A DNA stretch of 64,000 bases from Antedon mediterranea (GCF_964355755.1 NC_092679.1:62001-126000), one strand, 5' to 3'; shown: positions 24,253 through 43,463, counted from the stretch's first letter. Program-made: numbers and translations. Notes: generated from the letters alone by a model not told the origin.

Positions 24253-25088
24253 ACATGGCTCGCTCTTCATTATTTACCCACCGTATAACGACGCCCGTCC
24301 GTTTGGAATATGAGGGGTGAAGGGGGATATAGGTGGTGAGGGTAAGGGATGAATTGGCAATGATAACATGACTCGCTCTTCATTAATTACCCACCGTATA
24401 ACGACGCCTGTCCGTTTGGAATATGAGGGGTGAAGGGGATATAGGTGGTGAGGGTAAGGGATGAATTGGCAATGATAACATGGCTCGCTCTTCATTAATA
24501 ACCCACCGTATAACGACGCCCGTCCGTTTGGAATATGAGGGGTGAAGGGGGATATAGGTGGTGAGGGTAAGGGATGAATTGGCAATGATAACATGACTCG
24601 CTCTTCATTAATTACCCACCGTATAACGACGCCTGTCCGTTTGGAATATGAGGGGTGAAGGGGATATAGGTGGTGAGGGTAAGGGATGAATTGGCAATGA
24701 TAACATGGCTCGCTCTTCATTAATTACCCACCGTATAACGACGCCCGTCCGTTTGGAATATGAGGGGTGAAGGGGATATAGGTGGTGAGGGTAAGGGATG
24801 AATTGGCAATGATAACATGACTCGCTCTTCATTATTTACTCACTGTATAACGACGCTTGTCCGTTTGGAATATGAGGGGTGAAGGGGATATAGGTGGTGA
24901 GGGTAAGGGATGAATTGGCAATGATAACATGGCTCGCTCTTCATTAATTACCCACCGTATAACGACGCCCGTCCGTTTGGAATATGAGGGGTGAAGTGGG
25001 GTATAGGTGGTTAGGGTAAGGAATGAATTGGCAATGATAACATGGCTCGCTCTTCATTATTTATAACGACGCCCGTCCGTTTGGAATC
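24253..25088. repeat. About 112-bp minisatellite, 8 copies, dimeric
   Basis: Direct array upstream of the RING gene. Units contain AACATGGCTCGCTCTTCATT, CGTATAACGACGCCCGTCCG, TTTGGAATATGAGGGGTGAA and GGTAAGGGATGAATT. Two diagnostic sites alternate together (ATGGCTC with CGCCCG; ATGACTC with CGCCTG or CGCTTG) over the first six or seven copies, so the evolving unit is a dimer of about 225 bp. The last two copies are diverged. Open frames on the minus strand are artefacts. Confidence 0.95.
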
Positions 25089-25199
25089 ATGAGGGGTGAA
25101 GGAGTGGGAGGTGGTGTTGTTTAGGTGGTTTGTGTTAGGGAGGAATAAAGTTATACCGTGCTGAACATTCTTTTTGCAAGTATAGGTATATACCAATGC

Positions 25200-26080
25200 A
25201 ATGCAATGCAGGAAAATTCATTGCATTTTGTATTCGCTCAGTAGCGGTTAATTTTCATTGTTTCTATCTTGGTTAAGATACTAAAATTTAAACAAAACAA
25301 GTGAATCATGGCTATGCTTGAAGCCACTTTATAATCAGCAATATGAATACACAGACATAGCAAAGATAGTATGCGAGATGAATTTCTATTGATACCCACT
25401 TAACACCTGCATGAACGGAAATAAGTAAAATCACAGATAAACAGGAGGCCGATGTTAAATACGAGGAGTCATAGTCGGGGGATGAGACAGGTACTTTTGT
25501 ATATCAACCAACATGAGCAACGACTTCTGCAACGATGGTGTGTGGCAACAAGATACAAATTGTTATAAATTGGATTTTGTTGCTGTTGTGTTTGTTATCC
25601 ACCCTTTCTACAATCACCATGATAATTATTAAACTGTGTCCAATACTCGATTAAACATTAGCATAAAATCATTTTTACCAGATAATATCGACACTTAATG
25701 TTAGTTTTGACGAGGTTCACGGACTGTGATCAGCTCGTCCGCACACCTTATTAATTTTCAACAATAAACTCTGAATTTCTTTCTGCATTCAATATTGTTG
25801 AATAGTGCGATTTTATTAATTGTTGGTTTTCATTCATAAACATAAGTGAACCAGCTGTAATCGTCTCACGCATGCGTGATATTCACTCGTGAAAATACGA
25901 TCGTATGCTTAATAAAACAGAGGTGGCATATTTTCAACAAATTATTATCTAGTGCTATTTATGCGTGTATAGTTTATTCAATCGATGCTTACTTCATTCT
26001 CTACTCGCTGTTGGTTCATATTAAACCAACTGTTGAAAGAGGAAGCAGTTTGGATTTTTTAAAGTTCTTTTTCCTCTTTT
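25200..26080. other. 5' flank of the RING gene
   Basis: About 0.9 kb without tandem repeats or credible coding sequence between the 112-bp array and the RING start codon. Presumably promoter and 5'UTR; no core promoter element could be assigned. Confidence 0.35.
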
Positions 26081-26091
26081 AATAAAAAAAA

Positions 26092-27090
26092 ATGGGATTT
26101 TCTGTCCATCGATTTGTATCTCAACCTGATGCTAACTTATGCTGTGGCATTTGTGCAGGTATATTAGAAGATGCAGTAGTAACACGATGTGGGCATTGCT
26201 TTTGCCAGTTATGTTTAAGTACATGGCTAGAGCGACCTGGTGCCGGGGCGTGTCCCCAGTGCCGCTCTTCCATGAGTGCCGGTGAAGCAAGTGCTGTATG
26301 GTCAATACGTGGTTTAGTAAACAATATGTGTATTGAATGTGATTATCATGAGAAAGGTTGTCAACTTGTTATGAAAGTAGAAGCGATAGAAGAACACATA
26401 AAAAGGTGTGGTTATGCCCCAGTGGAATGCGCCGGATGCGGGGTCACGGTTAGTCGTCTTGCACTGCCATCTCACCAGATGAAATGTGAAGAGATAAGTG
26501 CTGTTGTATCAGGACAAATCGAAACAAGTTGTAATAAAGATAAACCGAATCAAAGGCTTGAACTCCGTCTTGCTCGCAGAGAATTAGAAATTAAACGCTT
26601 AAAGGATAATTTAGACGAATCCCTTTCTCGAAATCGTCGATATGAAAAGGAATTGTCTACAACTCGGAAAGAACTACAAAAAGTTCAAGAAGAGCTATTT
26701 TCTCGACAAAACAACGAATCAGATTTTGATTCGATATATTTATGTGGAACAACTGCTGAATCAATTGCTCAATTATCTGTTTTAATTGCTCGCAATTTAC
26801 TGAGTAAACCAGACTCAATCGAAGCAGACGCTGTTTTTACTGCCATTAAAAGATGTTATGATCGGTTTGCTAGATGTGGTTTAGATTATGAACACGATGT
26901 ACACATGTTGTTATCAACTGCTTATGCCAGTGATTGGTTTAACGATCAACACAGAGTTAGCTTTCATTGTTGGCTACAGAGTATAGCAAGATATCGACGG
27001 TTTGCAGCTCTTGGTGGAGAGGGGGTTGGAAAGCGAACCGTCAGACCTGCTACTGTCACACTTAGTACGTCAATCAGACAAACATGGTAG
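26092..27090 (+). CDS. RING and TRAF-type zinc-finger protein, putative E3 ubiquitin ligase
   Basis: Intronless frame of 332 residues. The N-terminus (MGFSVHRFVSQPDANLCCGI) has the MGF...RF opening of the NRDP1/RNF151/PDZRN group. A C3HC4 RING occupies residues 18-57, with zinc ligands Cys18, Cys21, Cys33, His35, Cys38, Cys41, Cys54 and Cys57. Residues about 79-131 form a TRAF-type zinc-finger region (CDYHEKGC, HIKRC, CAGCG, HQMKC). Residues about 150-207 are charged and heptad-like (RLELRLARRELEIKRLKDNL), predicted coiled coil. The final 120 residues, from AESIAQLSVLIARNLL, are not PDZ domains and match nothing I recognise. The family transfers ubiquitin from an E2 to substrates, so a ligase role is inferred. 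Start at 26092 is supported by the family-like first residues. Confidence 0.88.
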   Translation: MGFSVHRFVSQPDANLCCGICAGILEDAVVTRCGHCFCQLCLSTWLERPGAGACPQCRSSMSAGEASAVWSIRGLVNNMCIECDYHEKGCQLVMKVEAIEEHIKRCGYAPVECAGCGVTVSRLALPSHQMKCEEISAVVSGQIETSCNKDKPNQRLELRLARRELEIKRLKDNLDESLSRNRRYEKELSTTRKELQKVQEELFSRQNNESDFDSIYLCGTTAESIAQLSVLIARNLLSKPDSIEADAVFTAIKRCYDRFARCGLDYEHDVHMLLSTAYASDWFNDQHRVSFHCWLQSIARYRRFAALGGEGVGKRTVRPATVTLSTSIRQTW

Positions 27091-28231
27091 TAGCGATCTT
27101 TAATTTGACTATTAATTATACAATTTTTGCAATTTGGACCAATACAATTTCTTGAATCTTGAACTCATATTGTAAGCCTACATTGCCTTTCTCGATGTCT
27201 AGGCTACACTATTACTAAATGCAATTCGAAAAAGGCTTAGGGGCTGAATTTCTAAAACTCTGATGAGAGGTTAAGTAACAGATGCATGTTGTTTGACAAC
27301 ATGTGTTGATTAGAAAAGGTTGTGTGAGAAAACCAAAGCCAACGTCACCTGGTACAATTGATCAATATTTTCAATGATGCAAAAATAGCTTAAGCCCAGG
27401 AAACCAAATACGGTACAGTACTGAAAGATTGCATTTCAACATTTCAGTCTCTTTAGAAGCACTAAAGTCAAATACTGTAATGAGAATGTTAGTAAACCGC
27501 TAACGAACACATCTAGTATTGGATTTGTCCGGGTACAAGAGTTTTAATTTAATTTTGATTTTAAATTATTTTTCTCTATTTTTTTTTCGTCTGGAAAATC
27601 CTCTTAGCAATTAGGCCTAAATGGCTATCTTTTTAAAAAATATTTTGTTTCTATGTAAGTGGGGGATAAAATCGTTGAAATTATTTACCTGGTATTCTAT
27701 AAAGAATAATATTAAATATATTATAACTCTTTAGTCCAGTGCAGTTATTCATAGCTAAAGTTACCTTAAGCCAATTTTCCACTAGGCAAATCGAATACGT
27801 CAGCTTAAACGCATGCGTAGAGAGGGATTTGGAAGATGGAAACATGAATACGCATGTGTATAAAGCGGACGCTTTCAATTCGTGCGAACAAATTCGCCTA
27901 TATAGTGGAAAACTAGCTTTAGAAATATCACCTGCTTCCTTCACCTTCCAAGGCAGCATTTGTTTGCACTCCGTTACCGTGGTAACTCAATTTCATTTTT
28001 TGCAAACAGGATGTTTTAATAATAAAGTTGAATGTAAATCGATGTTATTCAATTATCTTAAATTTAATTCAACCTCATGGAGTTTCCGGTCAACGTTTTA
28101 ATAACCAATGTTGCAATTGTATACCAAAATATAGAAAAATTAGAAAAGTACATGTCTAATTAAATAGCTCTTGAAGGAAATGTTCAGCTAATTGTAGGAG
28201 ATCATCCGGGGACGCGATCTTTAATTTGCCT
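27091..28231. other. Intergenic, no supported gene
   Basis: RING 3' flank. It holds a 120-codon plus-strand frame (27739-28101) without recognisable domains; the segment also has inverted words (ACGCATGCGT, GTTACCGTGGTAAC) that look like repeat remnants. Confidence 0.4.
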
Positions 28232-28558
28232 TTAAAGATGTATTGTCCCCCAAAACATGAAAAATGAAGATTAATTAAATCAGACTTTGAATATGTTATT
28301 TTGTAGTTTTAATAAAGTTAATCACTTCCATAGGAAAAAAACGAACAAAAATAATGTTTTTACTTTTATAAAATGACATAATAAATCAATGACCAAAAGT
28401 CCATTGGCTGGCAGCCAATTTGACTTTTTTGGCTTTAAATTACATTTTTTTCAGGTAAATACATTTTTTTTCGATCCAATTTTTGGTCAAAGTGGTTAAC
28501 TATTATGTTACATTAAAATAAAATATTCAACAAAAATTTTGGGACAATACATCTTTAA
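28232..28558. mobile_element. TTAA-type MITE, family B
   Basis: 327-bp element with perfect 18-bp ends TTAAAGATGTATTGTCCC and GGGACAATACATCTTTAA. The outer TTAA is the likely target duplication. No coding capacity. TTAA targets are known for piggyBac and Kolobok superfamilies. Decayed relatives of its inner sequence occur near 39225-39440 (inverted) and possibly 19180-19270. Confidence 0.85.
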
Positions 28559-28756
28559 TATCATCGTCGTCATCATGTGGACGCATCCGAGATATCGAAG
28601 TCCCACAATTAGGATTTATATGGACCGAAATCAAATAATTGTTAAGGCCTAGTACCAATTCTAATAGACTTTTAATGCATAAAACTGGACACTTGCTTTG
28701 TGACATTCATGGCTGCAGAAAATTTAAGAAATCACAGTAAGAACAAAAAAGCAAAT

Positions 28757-29092
28757 TTGCGTATTTTGGCAAAGCATATAGCGCCCTCAATTTGTGTATT
28801 TTGGCACGATTTGCGTATTTTGGCAAAGCATATAGCACCCTCAATTTGCGTATTTTGGCATGATTTGCGTATTTTGGCAAAGCATATAGCGCCCTCAATT
28901 TGCGTATTTTGGCACGATTTGCGTATTTTGGCAAAGCATATAGCGCCCTCAATTTGCGTATTTTGGCATGATTTGCGTATTTTGGCAAAGCATAGCGCCT
29001 TCAATTTGCGTATTTTGGCATGATTTGCGTATTTTGGCAATGCATAGCGCCCTCAATTTGCGTATTTTGGCATTTTTTTTGCGTATTTTGGC
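28757..29092. repeat. About 54-bp minisatellite, 6 copies
   Basis: Unit built of two TTTGCGTATTTTGGCA words around AAGCATATAGCGCCCTCAA. Length a multiple of 3 again gives open frames in several phases; none is treated as a gene. Confidence 0.95.
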
Positions 29093-29099
29093 ATGATGC

Positions 29100-29290
29100 T
29101 CACCAACCCCACTCTAAATTTTGGCTTACTCGTGTAGGCTATGTAGCTGGCAGCGTGACAAGATGTGTCTCTAGCACGATAATGCCCTTCCACATCTTTG
29201 GAGTAGGTTCCACGACATCAGGTGCCTCCTCATGATGTGTGGTGGAATAATGTGGGACGTCTGTGAACCTTGCATAGCTTTAACTTCTTC
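29100..29290 (-). mobile_element. Headless SINE-like fragment
   Basis: Shares CCTCATGATGTGTGGTGGAA, GGGACGT and GCATAGCTTTAACTT with the tRNA-headed element at 45590-45838. The tRNA-like part is absent here. Confidence 0.55.
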
Positions 29291-29460
29291 CACCACGTGA
29301 AATATATAAACTAAGGAGGGGCGAAAAAACCTCGGAAAATGCGATGCCTAAATTAGTTAATTAAAACTACTATAGTACTTCACACATGTCACGTGGGATT
29401 TTGCGGCCACTACAGAAGTATACATTTAAATTACACTAGACACATAAACGCATTACATAC

Positions 29461-30000
29461 CAATAAAAAATAACAGCTGTACTTCAGTGATGAGTAATCT
29501 GGGTCTACCTGGAAGTGAACCGTGAACAGTCTCAGGCCTATAGCCAAAAACACTTGTAGGCCTAAAAGTATTACCGTGCTGACTTTCTTTAAATATTCGA
29601 GATGCTTCAAAGATGAGTGATACAATTTCGTTTTCTATACCAAATGTCAGACAGTCCCTGCATATGCCATCAAGTATTAAATGCACAGACGGTTGAATAG
29701 CATTTTGTTGTTCAATCTCTAGCAAATCAATTACCTCAGTAAGGCGTATACGTATCCTGGTTCGATCCTCGTCGTCCATGTTTGTATAGTTGCTTGTTTG
29801 TTTTTCGCGCCGCGGCTCTAGCCAGCTATGTCCCAGGAGGACACATTCATTAATAAGCTGTTTCATAGCGGTAGCTTTAGTATCTAAGGCTGACAGTTTT
29901 GTGAATTTGGAAACTCGACTATAATGTATAGGTAGCTGCTGGACCCAAAAAACGTCTGGGAGAAGAGAGTCTATATGAAAGCCTTTGCTGATAATACAGT
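29461..30000 (-). CDS. Partial transposon-type ORF, truncated by assembly gap
   Basis: Open frame entering from the N-run and reading KGFHIDSLLPDVFWVQQL to GRPRLLITEVQLLFFIG, then a GTATGT donor at 29460. The ending (GSLPGRPR...ITEVQLLFFIG) resembles the linker before the helix-turn-helix in multi-copy integrase-core (rve) proteins of aquatic animals; this is from memory and unverified. A second, broken copy of part of the frame at 18598-18705 supports a mobile origin. The 5' end is lost in the gap and the following exon was not found, possibly because the array at 28.76-29.09 kb and a SINE lie downstream. Confidence 0.5.
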
Positions 30001-30200
30001 NNNNNNNNNNNNNNNNNNNNNNNNNNNNNNNNNNNNNNNNNNNNNNNNNNNNNNNNNNNNNNNNNNNNNNNNNNNNNNNNNNNNNNNNNNNNNNNNNNNN
30101 NNNNNNNNNNNNNNNNNNNNNNNNNNNNNNNNNNNNNNNNNNNNNNNNNNNNNNNNNNNNNNNNNNNNNNNNNNNNNNNNNNNNNNNNNNNNNNNNNNNN
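30001..30200. other. Assembly gap (200 N)
   Basis: Exactly 200 undetermined bases, probably a scaffold gap of nominal length. Reading frames crossing it are meaningless inside the gap. Confidence 0.99.
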
Positions 30201-30901
30201 ATTATTGAGATGTAGACGGAAATCTGTAAAATCTTGTTCAATAAATAATAACTTCGTTTTTGCTGTCAACCAGGCCGGTATTATAATAAGTCACTGTCAA
30301 ACAATCATTCGATAATGGTCAAAACTTTATTTTGGCTCTGTCAACATAAAGGGAGGTATTTACAATGACTTTCTTTTGACTGTCAATCTAGGCCAATGTT
30401 ATAATAATACGCCGTCAGATATTAAATCATTGAAACAGTCCTGGTAAATTTTTTTTTGGTTATCAGATGCCGAGGGGGGGGGGGGGGCTATCAATTATCA
30501 GAAGGTGAACAATCAGTCTAGGTAGCAGCAGCAGATTATTAGTATAGGAACGCCTGCTCCATTAATTAATCCAGAAAAAGGTTTGTACATTATCTATTTG
30601 TTTATTAGCCTTCTCCTAACACAATTATATTTTCTTTAAAAAAAGGTTTTATAAGTGGTTTCAACATTTATGATAGTAATGTCACAGTTCTGTGTCTGGA
30701 CGCAAGTTCATAGACCTACTAGTTATATTATTCATATTAACTGATACTTACTCTTCATTTACCGTAAAGTTCAGTTTTAATGAAATATATAATATAAATT
30801 GGCTTCGTAACAATTAATTAATTAGTGTTGAAAAGGTTAGTTTTTTGGTGATAGGTGAAAATGACATGTAACTTCGTAATCAATTTTTTTTTTTTTGTAT
30901 A

Positions 30902-31263
30902 AAGGCCCAATTACACTATGACGATAACGACGGACGATAAATATATAGCATGCATTTTTTTTACATAAACCAAAAGAAATTAGAAAGGTTTTCGTTCTAG
31001 ACCTATAGGATAATCATTTATGCTGTCTTTGATAAAATAATGTTTTTCAAATTCCAATCAAATGACGTCATGATAAATAAAAACAATAAAATCGCTGTAT
31101 TGTCACGATATTATTGGTCTTACTAATCATGACGTCATTTGATTGGACGTGTGAAAATATAATTTTCATCAAAGGAATTGTTTATATTTCTTTTGGTTTA
31201 TGTATTAAAAAGGCACATTTGTCTATTTATCGTCGATCGTTATCGTCCTAGTGTATGGGCCTT
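30902..31263. mobile_element. Foldback MITE, AAGGCCC ends
   Basis: About 362 bp. The ends pair (AAGGCCCAATTACACTATGA against the complement of AGTGTATGGGCCTT) and continue through GACGATAACGA, ACGATAAATA, ACATAAACCAAAAGAAAT and CAATCAAATGACGTCATGA, each found again in reverse complement. Arms are about 150 bp. No coding capacity; superfamily not assigned. Confidence 0.75.
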
Positions 31264-31288
31264 ATGCTGTAAATGTTCAATTAATTGA

Positions 31289-31480
31289 TCATTCCGATTT
31301 TATTAGTTGGACTCTTGCACAGTTGCTGTCTAAACGTTGTTGTGTAATATCATTTCGAACCATATTAAAATCATAAAGAGATTCATATTCCTTAACATGT
31401 GGCTGTGCATGGAAGTCCGGTCTACAAAAACTCGGGCCCGGGATCATTGTTATTGGGCCTGAAAGTGTTGGTGAATTCAT
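31289..31480 (-). CDS. Possible small ORF or exon, 63 codons
   Basis: Compact non-repetitive frame from MNSPTLSGPITMIPGP to RVQLIKSE and TGA. It has balanced composition (PGPSFCRPDFHAQPHVKEYE) unlike the AT-rich noise around it. No recognised domain. It could be a short gene, a last exon, or chance. Confidence 0.25.
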   Translation of the reverse strand: MNSPTLSGPITMIPGPSFCRPDFHAQPHVKEYESLYDFNMVRNDITQQRLDSNCARVQLIKSE

Positions 31481-31548
31481 AATTATACTTAATATTATAT
31501 TTATATATATATATATATAATTATATTATTATACAATTGAAAGCAAAA

Positions 31549-32620
31549 CCCGTTGAATCTCAAATCATTAGGACTAGAAATTTGGCTTATCAATCAAATA
31601 AATACTTTCGTTCAAAATGAAACTCCAACCTCTCTAATCAAAAGATTGAACTCGAAAACGGACCGTTTTTTTGAATTGGGTATGTTGAAACATTTCAATA
31701 TTCATTTAAAAAAGTACATTAATTGTGGTATTGATCAGTGGCTATAGAGGCGTAAAAACCCTCGGTCAATATCATGTAAAATGCACTGTGGAAGGGTCAT
31801 TATTAAGACTGCAAAATTGGGCTTATCAACAAATAAATACTTTCGTTCAAAATGTAAAATCAAGGCTGAAAAATTGGGCTTATCAACAACAAAATATTTT
31901 ATTATTAGACGCGATAACATCAAGGATAATCAGTATAATAATTATTAATATAGCCACTGTTACTAGTTTTATTCTACATGCTAAAGTAAATAAAAATCCA
32001 CTAGAAAACAAACAAGTCTGAATGTTATGCTTATTAGCCATGTTATGTTTGTTACTGTAGGCCTATGATTGTTTGCAATGTCCACATATTATTTCCGTGG
32101 GCATATCCATAGTGTATCACTCACAAAAAAGACGTGTGAGGTTCTTTCTTTAGATTTTGAAGAATGATTTGTGTTACAGGTTGACACATGAGTCAAATGC
32201 TCAAGATATCGGCTAACGCCATGGGACCCTTGGCTTATCAATGAATAATAAATACAGTACCACTTTCGTTCAATTGAAATCGGAATCTGACCGTTTCATT
32301 AAATTGGGTGTGATTAGGCCTAAACATATAATAATTTATTAAAAAGGTACAATAAAAACAAATGCATCAGAGGCGTAAAGAACCCACGGTCAATATGTAA
32401 AATTTATATGGTATAAGCACTGTGGAACGGGTCATTATTATTAAACTGGAAATTCGGCTTATCAACAAATAAATACTTTCGTTTAAAATGTAAAAAAAAA
32501 CTGCACAATTGGGCTTAACAACAAATAAAATACTTTTTTTTCAAAATGTAAAATTAAGACTGGAAAATTGGGCTTATAAACAAATAAATACTTTTTTTCA
32601 AAATGTAAGAAAACATTTTT
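31549..32620. repeat. Irregular duplication of a TTGGGCTTATCAACAAATAA module
   Basis: The module GGGCTTATCAACAAATAAAT then CTTTCGTTCAAAATG recurs at least six times, and a larger block (GAGGCGTAAA...CGGTCAATAT...GCACTGTGGAA) occurs at about 31745-31815 and 32388-32450. Diverged segmental duplications, no genes. Between here and 34.1 kb only a 65-bp duplication is seen. Confidence 0.65.
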
Positions 32621-33271
32621 TAAAAGCGCAAGTGAATTGACCAATCACAAGCGATGGCTTATTCGCTTGTGATTGCTAACTGTCTATAACTTCGCTTGTC
32701 ATTGGTTAAAACGCTTGCGTTGCGTTTACGTCCTTGCGTTACGTTCTAGTGGGAACCAAGCTTTACGTTGCGTTACGTCGTTGTGTTGCGTCTCTAGTGG
32801 GAACCACGCACGATTCATGTACTTTGTGACGTAACAGGCAATTGCTCTGGTTCGACTACTCTCAACTCTAGTTGTGGTTTGAATCTCTACGGATTAGGTT
32901 TTGTTTCTGTTTTGTTATTTTGGGTTTTTAAATAATATATAAATAATAATTATCAATTTTATACTTTATGTGAACAACAATAGGAATACTGAAACTTAAA
33001 CTAAAATAAGAATCAATACTATTAATATTACCATTTTATGGTACTGTAATTTTTATTCATCTTGGATTTTACATAAGCTATTGATAAAAATTCATATTTT
33101 GAATGTAAATTATTTAATGTTCATTTATTAAACATAAATGCATTACGTACTGTATAATAATTCTAAAAATGTTGGAAAAAAACATAGAAATCAAAACAAG
33201 ATGACATAAAAAATCTTTACCAAGCAGAAATGCCTAAAAATCATTAGAAATAATTTGCTTTGTTACATTTC

Positions 33272-33402
33272 AGTATATAACTACAATGTGCTTTTATTGT
33301 ATCTATACATATCTCTGTTTACTATTAAGAACAAGAAGTATATAACTACAATGTGCTTTTATTGTATCTATACATATCTCTGTTTACTATTAAGAACAAG
33401 AA
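33272..33402. repeat. 65-bp tandem duplication, 2 copies
   Basis: Two adjacent identical copies beginning AGTATATAACTACAATGTGC, the second at 33337. Downstream of RAB4. Confidence 0.92.
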
Positions 33403-34144
33403 AGTAAAAACAATAAAATTATTCTTTACATGTAATGTGAAATACCAAGTAAATGTGACGATACATGCGCATTGAGACTTTCTACATAATACAGTGCACA
33501 CAAGTTTATATTTTATGGACGCAGTGAGTACTAAAACATTATTTACATATAAACTATATCAACCCAGTAAACATACACTAAATAAATATTGATTTGCAGG
33601 TATTTATAATAATATACTCATAAACTATATGAATACGACATTTAATATTATACTTTCGGAAATAAATGGTACACAACTATAACTTTATCGAACATTAGCA
33701 AACGTACAAAGCTATCAACATTTTGTTTCTGTTCACCTGTTCCAATTATTACTCCTTTGTATATCTGTCTATTCTAGCACAGCTAAACAATGTCATATTG
33801 AACCCCCCAATGGACTTGAAATTTTATATTAATTTGATTCTAATAGATAGAAATAAATCATGATTTGGAATGCAGAAATATTTAAACTGTTTTAATTGTT
33901 TTTACAAAATGTTGCTTTTTGTTTACTTATCTGTTATCTATTGTTATAAAATGAGCTAAATGCAAAATGAACTGAAAATAATCATTGCACTGATTTGATC
34001 ATGTTTTTTACAACAAAATACATTCCCAATGAGCATTCAAGGATTCAGATAATTGGTCAACTATTATACATATTTTATTATACATTTTATACTGTATATA
34101 GATAAATGTATGATATGTTTACAGTATGTTGTAGTTCTCATTTG

Positions 34145-40351
<6,207 letters not shown>

Positions 40352-41205
40352 GTCTTTATTATTTAGTTTATATATCGCTACAATCTTATTTTAAAGAAAA
40401 CTTAAATAGATCAATTAAAGTCGGCATAAAAATCAATTATTATTTCATTTATTTCCTTCGTAGTCGAATCTTTTTTCGTCGTCTTTTGTCAAGATTGACC
40501 TTTGACATTTTACACTGTTTTTTATTCCTAAAAACATTATGTTCTATGCCAAATCTAAACAAACAAAAATAAACAGTTTTCAAAATACAGTGAATTACTA
40601 TTTATTTCTAATTTAGATATATTATAATAAATCAAATTTAATTTTTCATTACTAAGCTCTGCAGTTTCAAGCACTGACATAGAAGAATAGGCGATTTCTA
40701 TTAATACACAATGATGTAATCGCCTTTGTAACATAAAAACATCGTCACGTCCGACCTGGAATGAATAATAATTAGGATTTAGCCAATTTGTTTAAAGAAT
40801 TACGATTAATCATTAATCACTATTATATCATTTTCCCAAATATCAGGGTTTGTTATAAGAAAGCGTGGCGACTCTATTCATCATCAAGCCATAGCGAAGG
40901 GTCGTTTTACTTAGCTGCTTACCAATTCGTAACACAAAAGTCGGTCGGATTCCGGTGTATATGCGGCGATTGAGGACGTGTTTTTGTTCACGCGATATAA
41001 TAATAATATAAACAATATTAACCACTCAATATTCCCCGCTCGATCAGTATTAATTCTATTTATAGAAATTATGAAAACTTCGAACTCCTCCACGTATGCA
41101 ATACCACATCGTGGCCCCCTCAAATAAAAAAAGGAACATTTTGACATTTTCGATATTGAATCAAACCGAACACTGTAAGCAAGACAAAAAAGATAGTTGT
41201 TCAAA
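40352..41205. promoter_or_regulatory. Shared divergent intergenic region, RAB4 / ARF
   Basis: 854 bp separate the start codons of two GTPase genes transcribed away from each other. It must contain both promoters, possibly bidirectional. No TATA box or specific site could be assigned. Confidence 0.45.
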
Positions 41206-42499
<1,294 letters not shown>

Positions 42500-43463
42500 T
42501 TCACCGAAAAAGTAGAAACAGACACTTTTTGAGATTGTGGTGGTAGTCTAAGAGATGGAAATTACTCGCTTAGTATTTTCATGTAGCCTGTATCGTGACG
42601 AGTATACAATTGTATAATGTGGTATCTGAATTTAAATAATCGAGATAAATTTTATTTATATATTTATATAATTCATTCAGATTTATAACATACCGTAGGC
42701 CTACTTACCGGTATTTAATTTAAACTATGTATTGGTCATGACATCTTTTTATTTCATAACGATATTTGTAGATTTTATTGCCTCTAAACAAATTATTGTT
42801 GCATTTAAATATTTTATGCTTCTCTTCCGCATGTTTTTAAAATAAATAATATAATTAAGTTAAGCATGGTATGTCGATGCTCAGACGCAGTAACTCTGTG
42901 AGCTGCCTACATTGTACTGAACAGTAATATATAATTATTATACGTTGTTTTGCTATAATTAGGTACATGGTTGTTCAGTATTGTAATTAAATTTTATTAT
43001 ATTGTTAATCAGTATAGTAATAAATATAAATTTGTAATTAGGAATTTGTTATTTTGAATTCTTCTAACACATCAGTGAAAATGTTGGTGGGACAAAAGTA
43101 TTGCTAAGAAATTGTTGTTTTCATAAAATACATTATAGATATGTTAATGTTTTAAATGTTTTAATTCATTCGATTTTATCAAAGAAATTGTTATACTCAA
43201 TTAATGATTTTACGTCTGACGTCGTGAATAAACACTAATGGTGAAAATGACGTTGTATTGTAATACAATACTGCGAGATTATTTTCTCAGGCCATCCCTA
43301 AACGTTGAAAAAAAGACGAATAAAATGATCGATGTAGTGAATGGTGTACTAAGGTCAAACAAACACGTTACAGATTGTCTTCCTTATTGACTGACGCAGT
43401 AATACTGCTGCACATACAACTCTAAGAAACCGTCAACACATTTAATTTTACCAGTAGTATATC
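42500..43463. other. Intergenic between ARF and FABP
   Basis: About 1 kb, very AT-rich, no repeat array and no open frame worth reporting. It holds the ARF 3'UTR and the FABP promoter. Confidence 0.4.

Noticed and set aside
24274-25196. Minus-strand frames rich in HCQFIPYPHHLYPLHPSYSK
   Set aside because: Array translations; unit length variation breaks the frame repeatedly, with no start or splice context.
27739-28101. 120-codon plus-strand frame after the RING gene
   Set aside because: No domain, low-complexity-free but unlike any family I know; it overlaps an equally long antisense frame and inverted words typical of repeat remnants.
29975-30241. Frames running through the N block
   Set aside because: The translated X residues are unknown bases; nothing can be inferred inside the gap.
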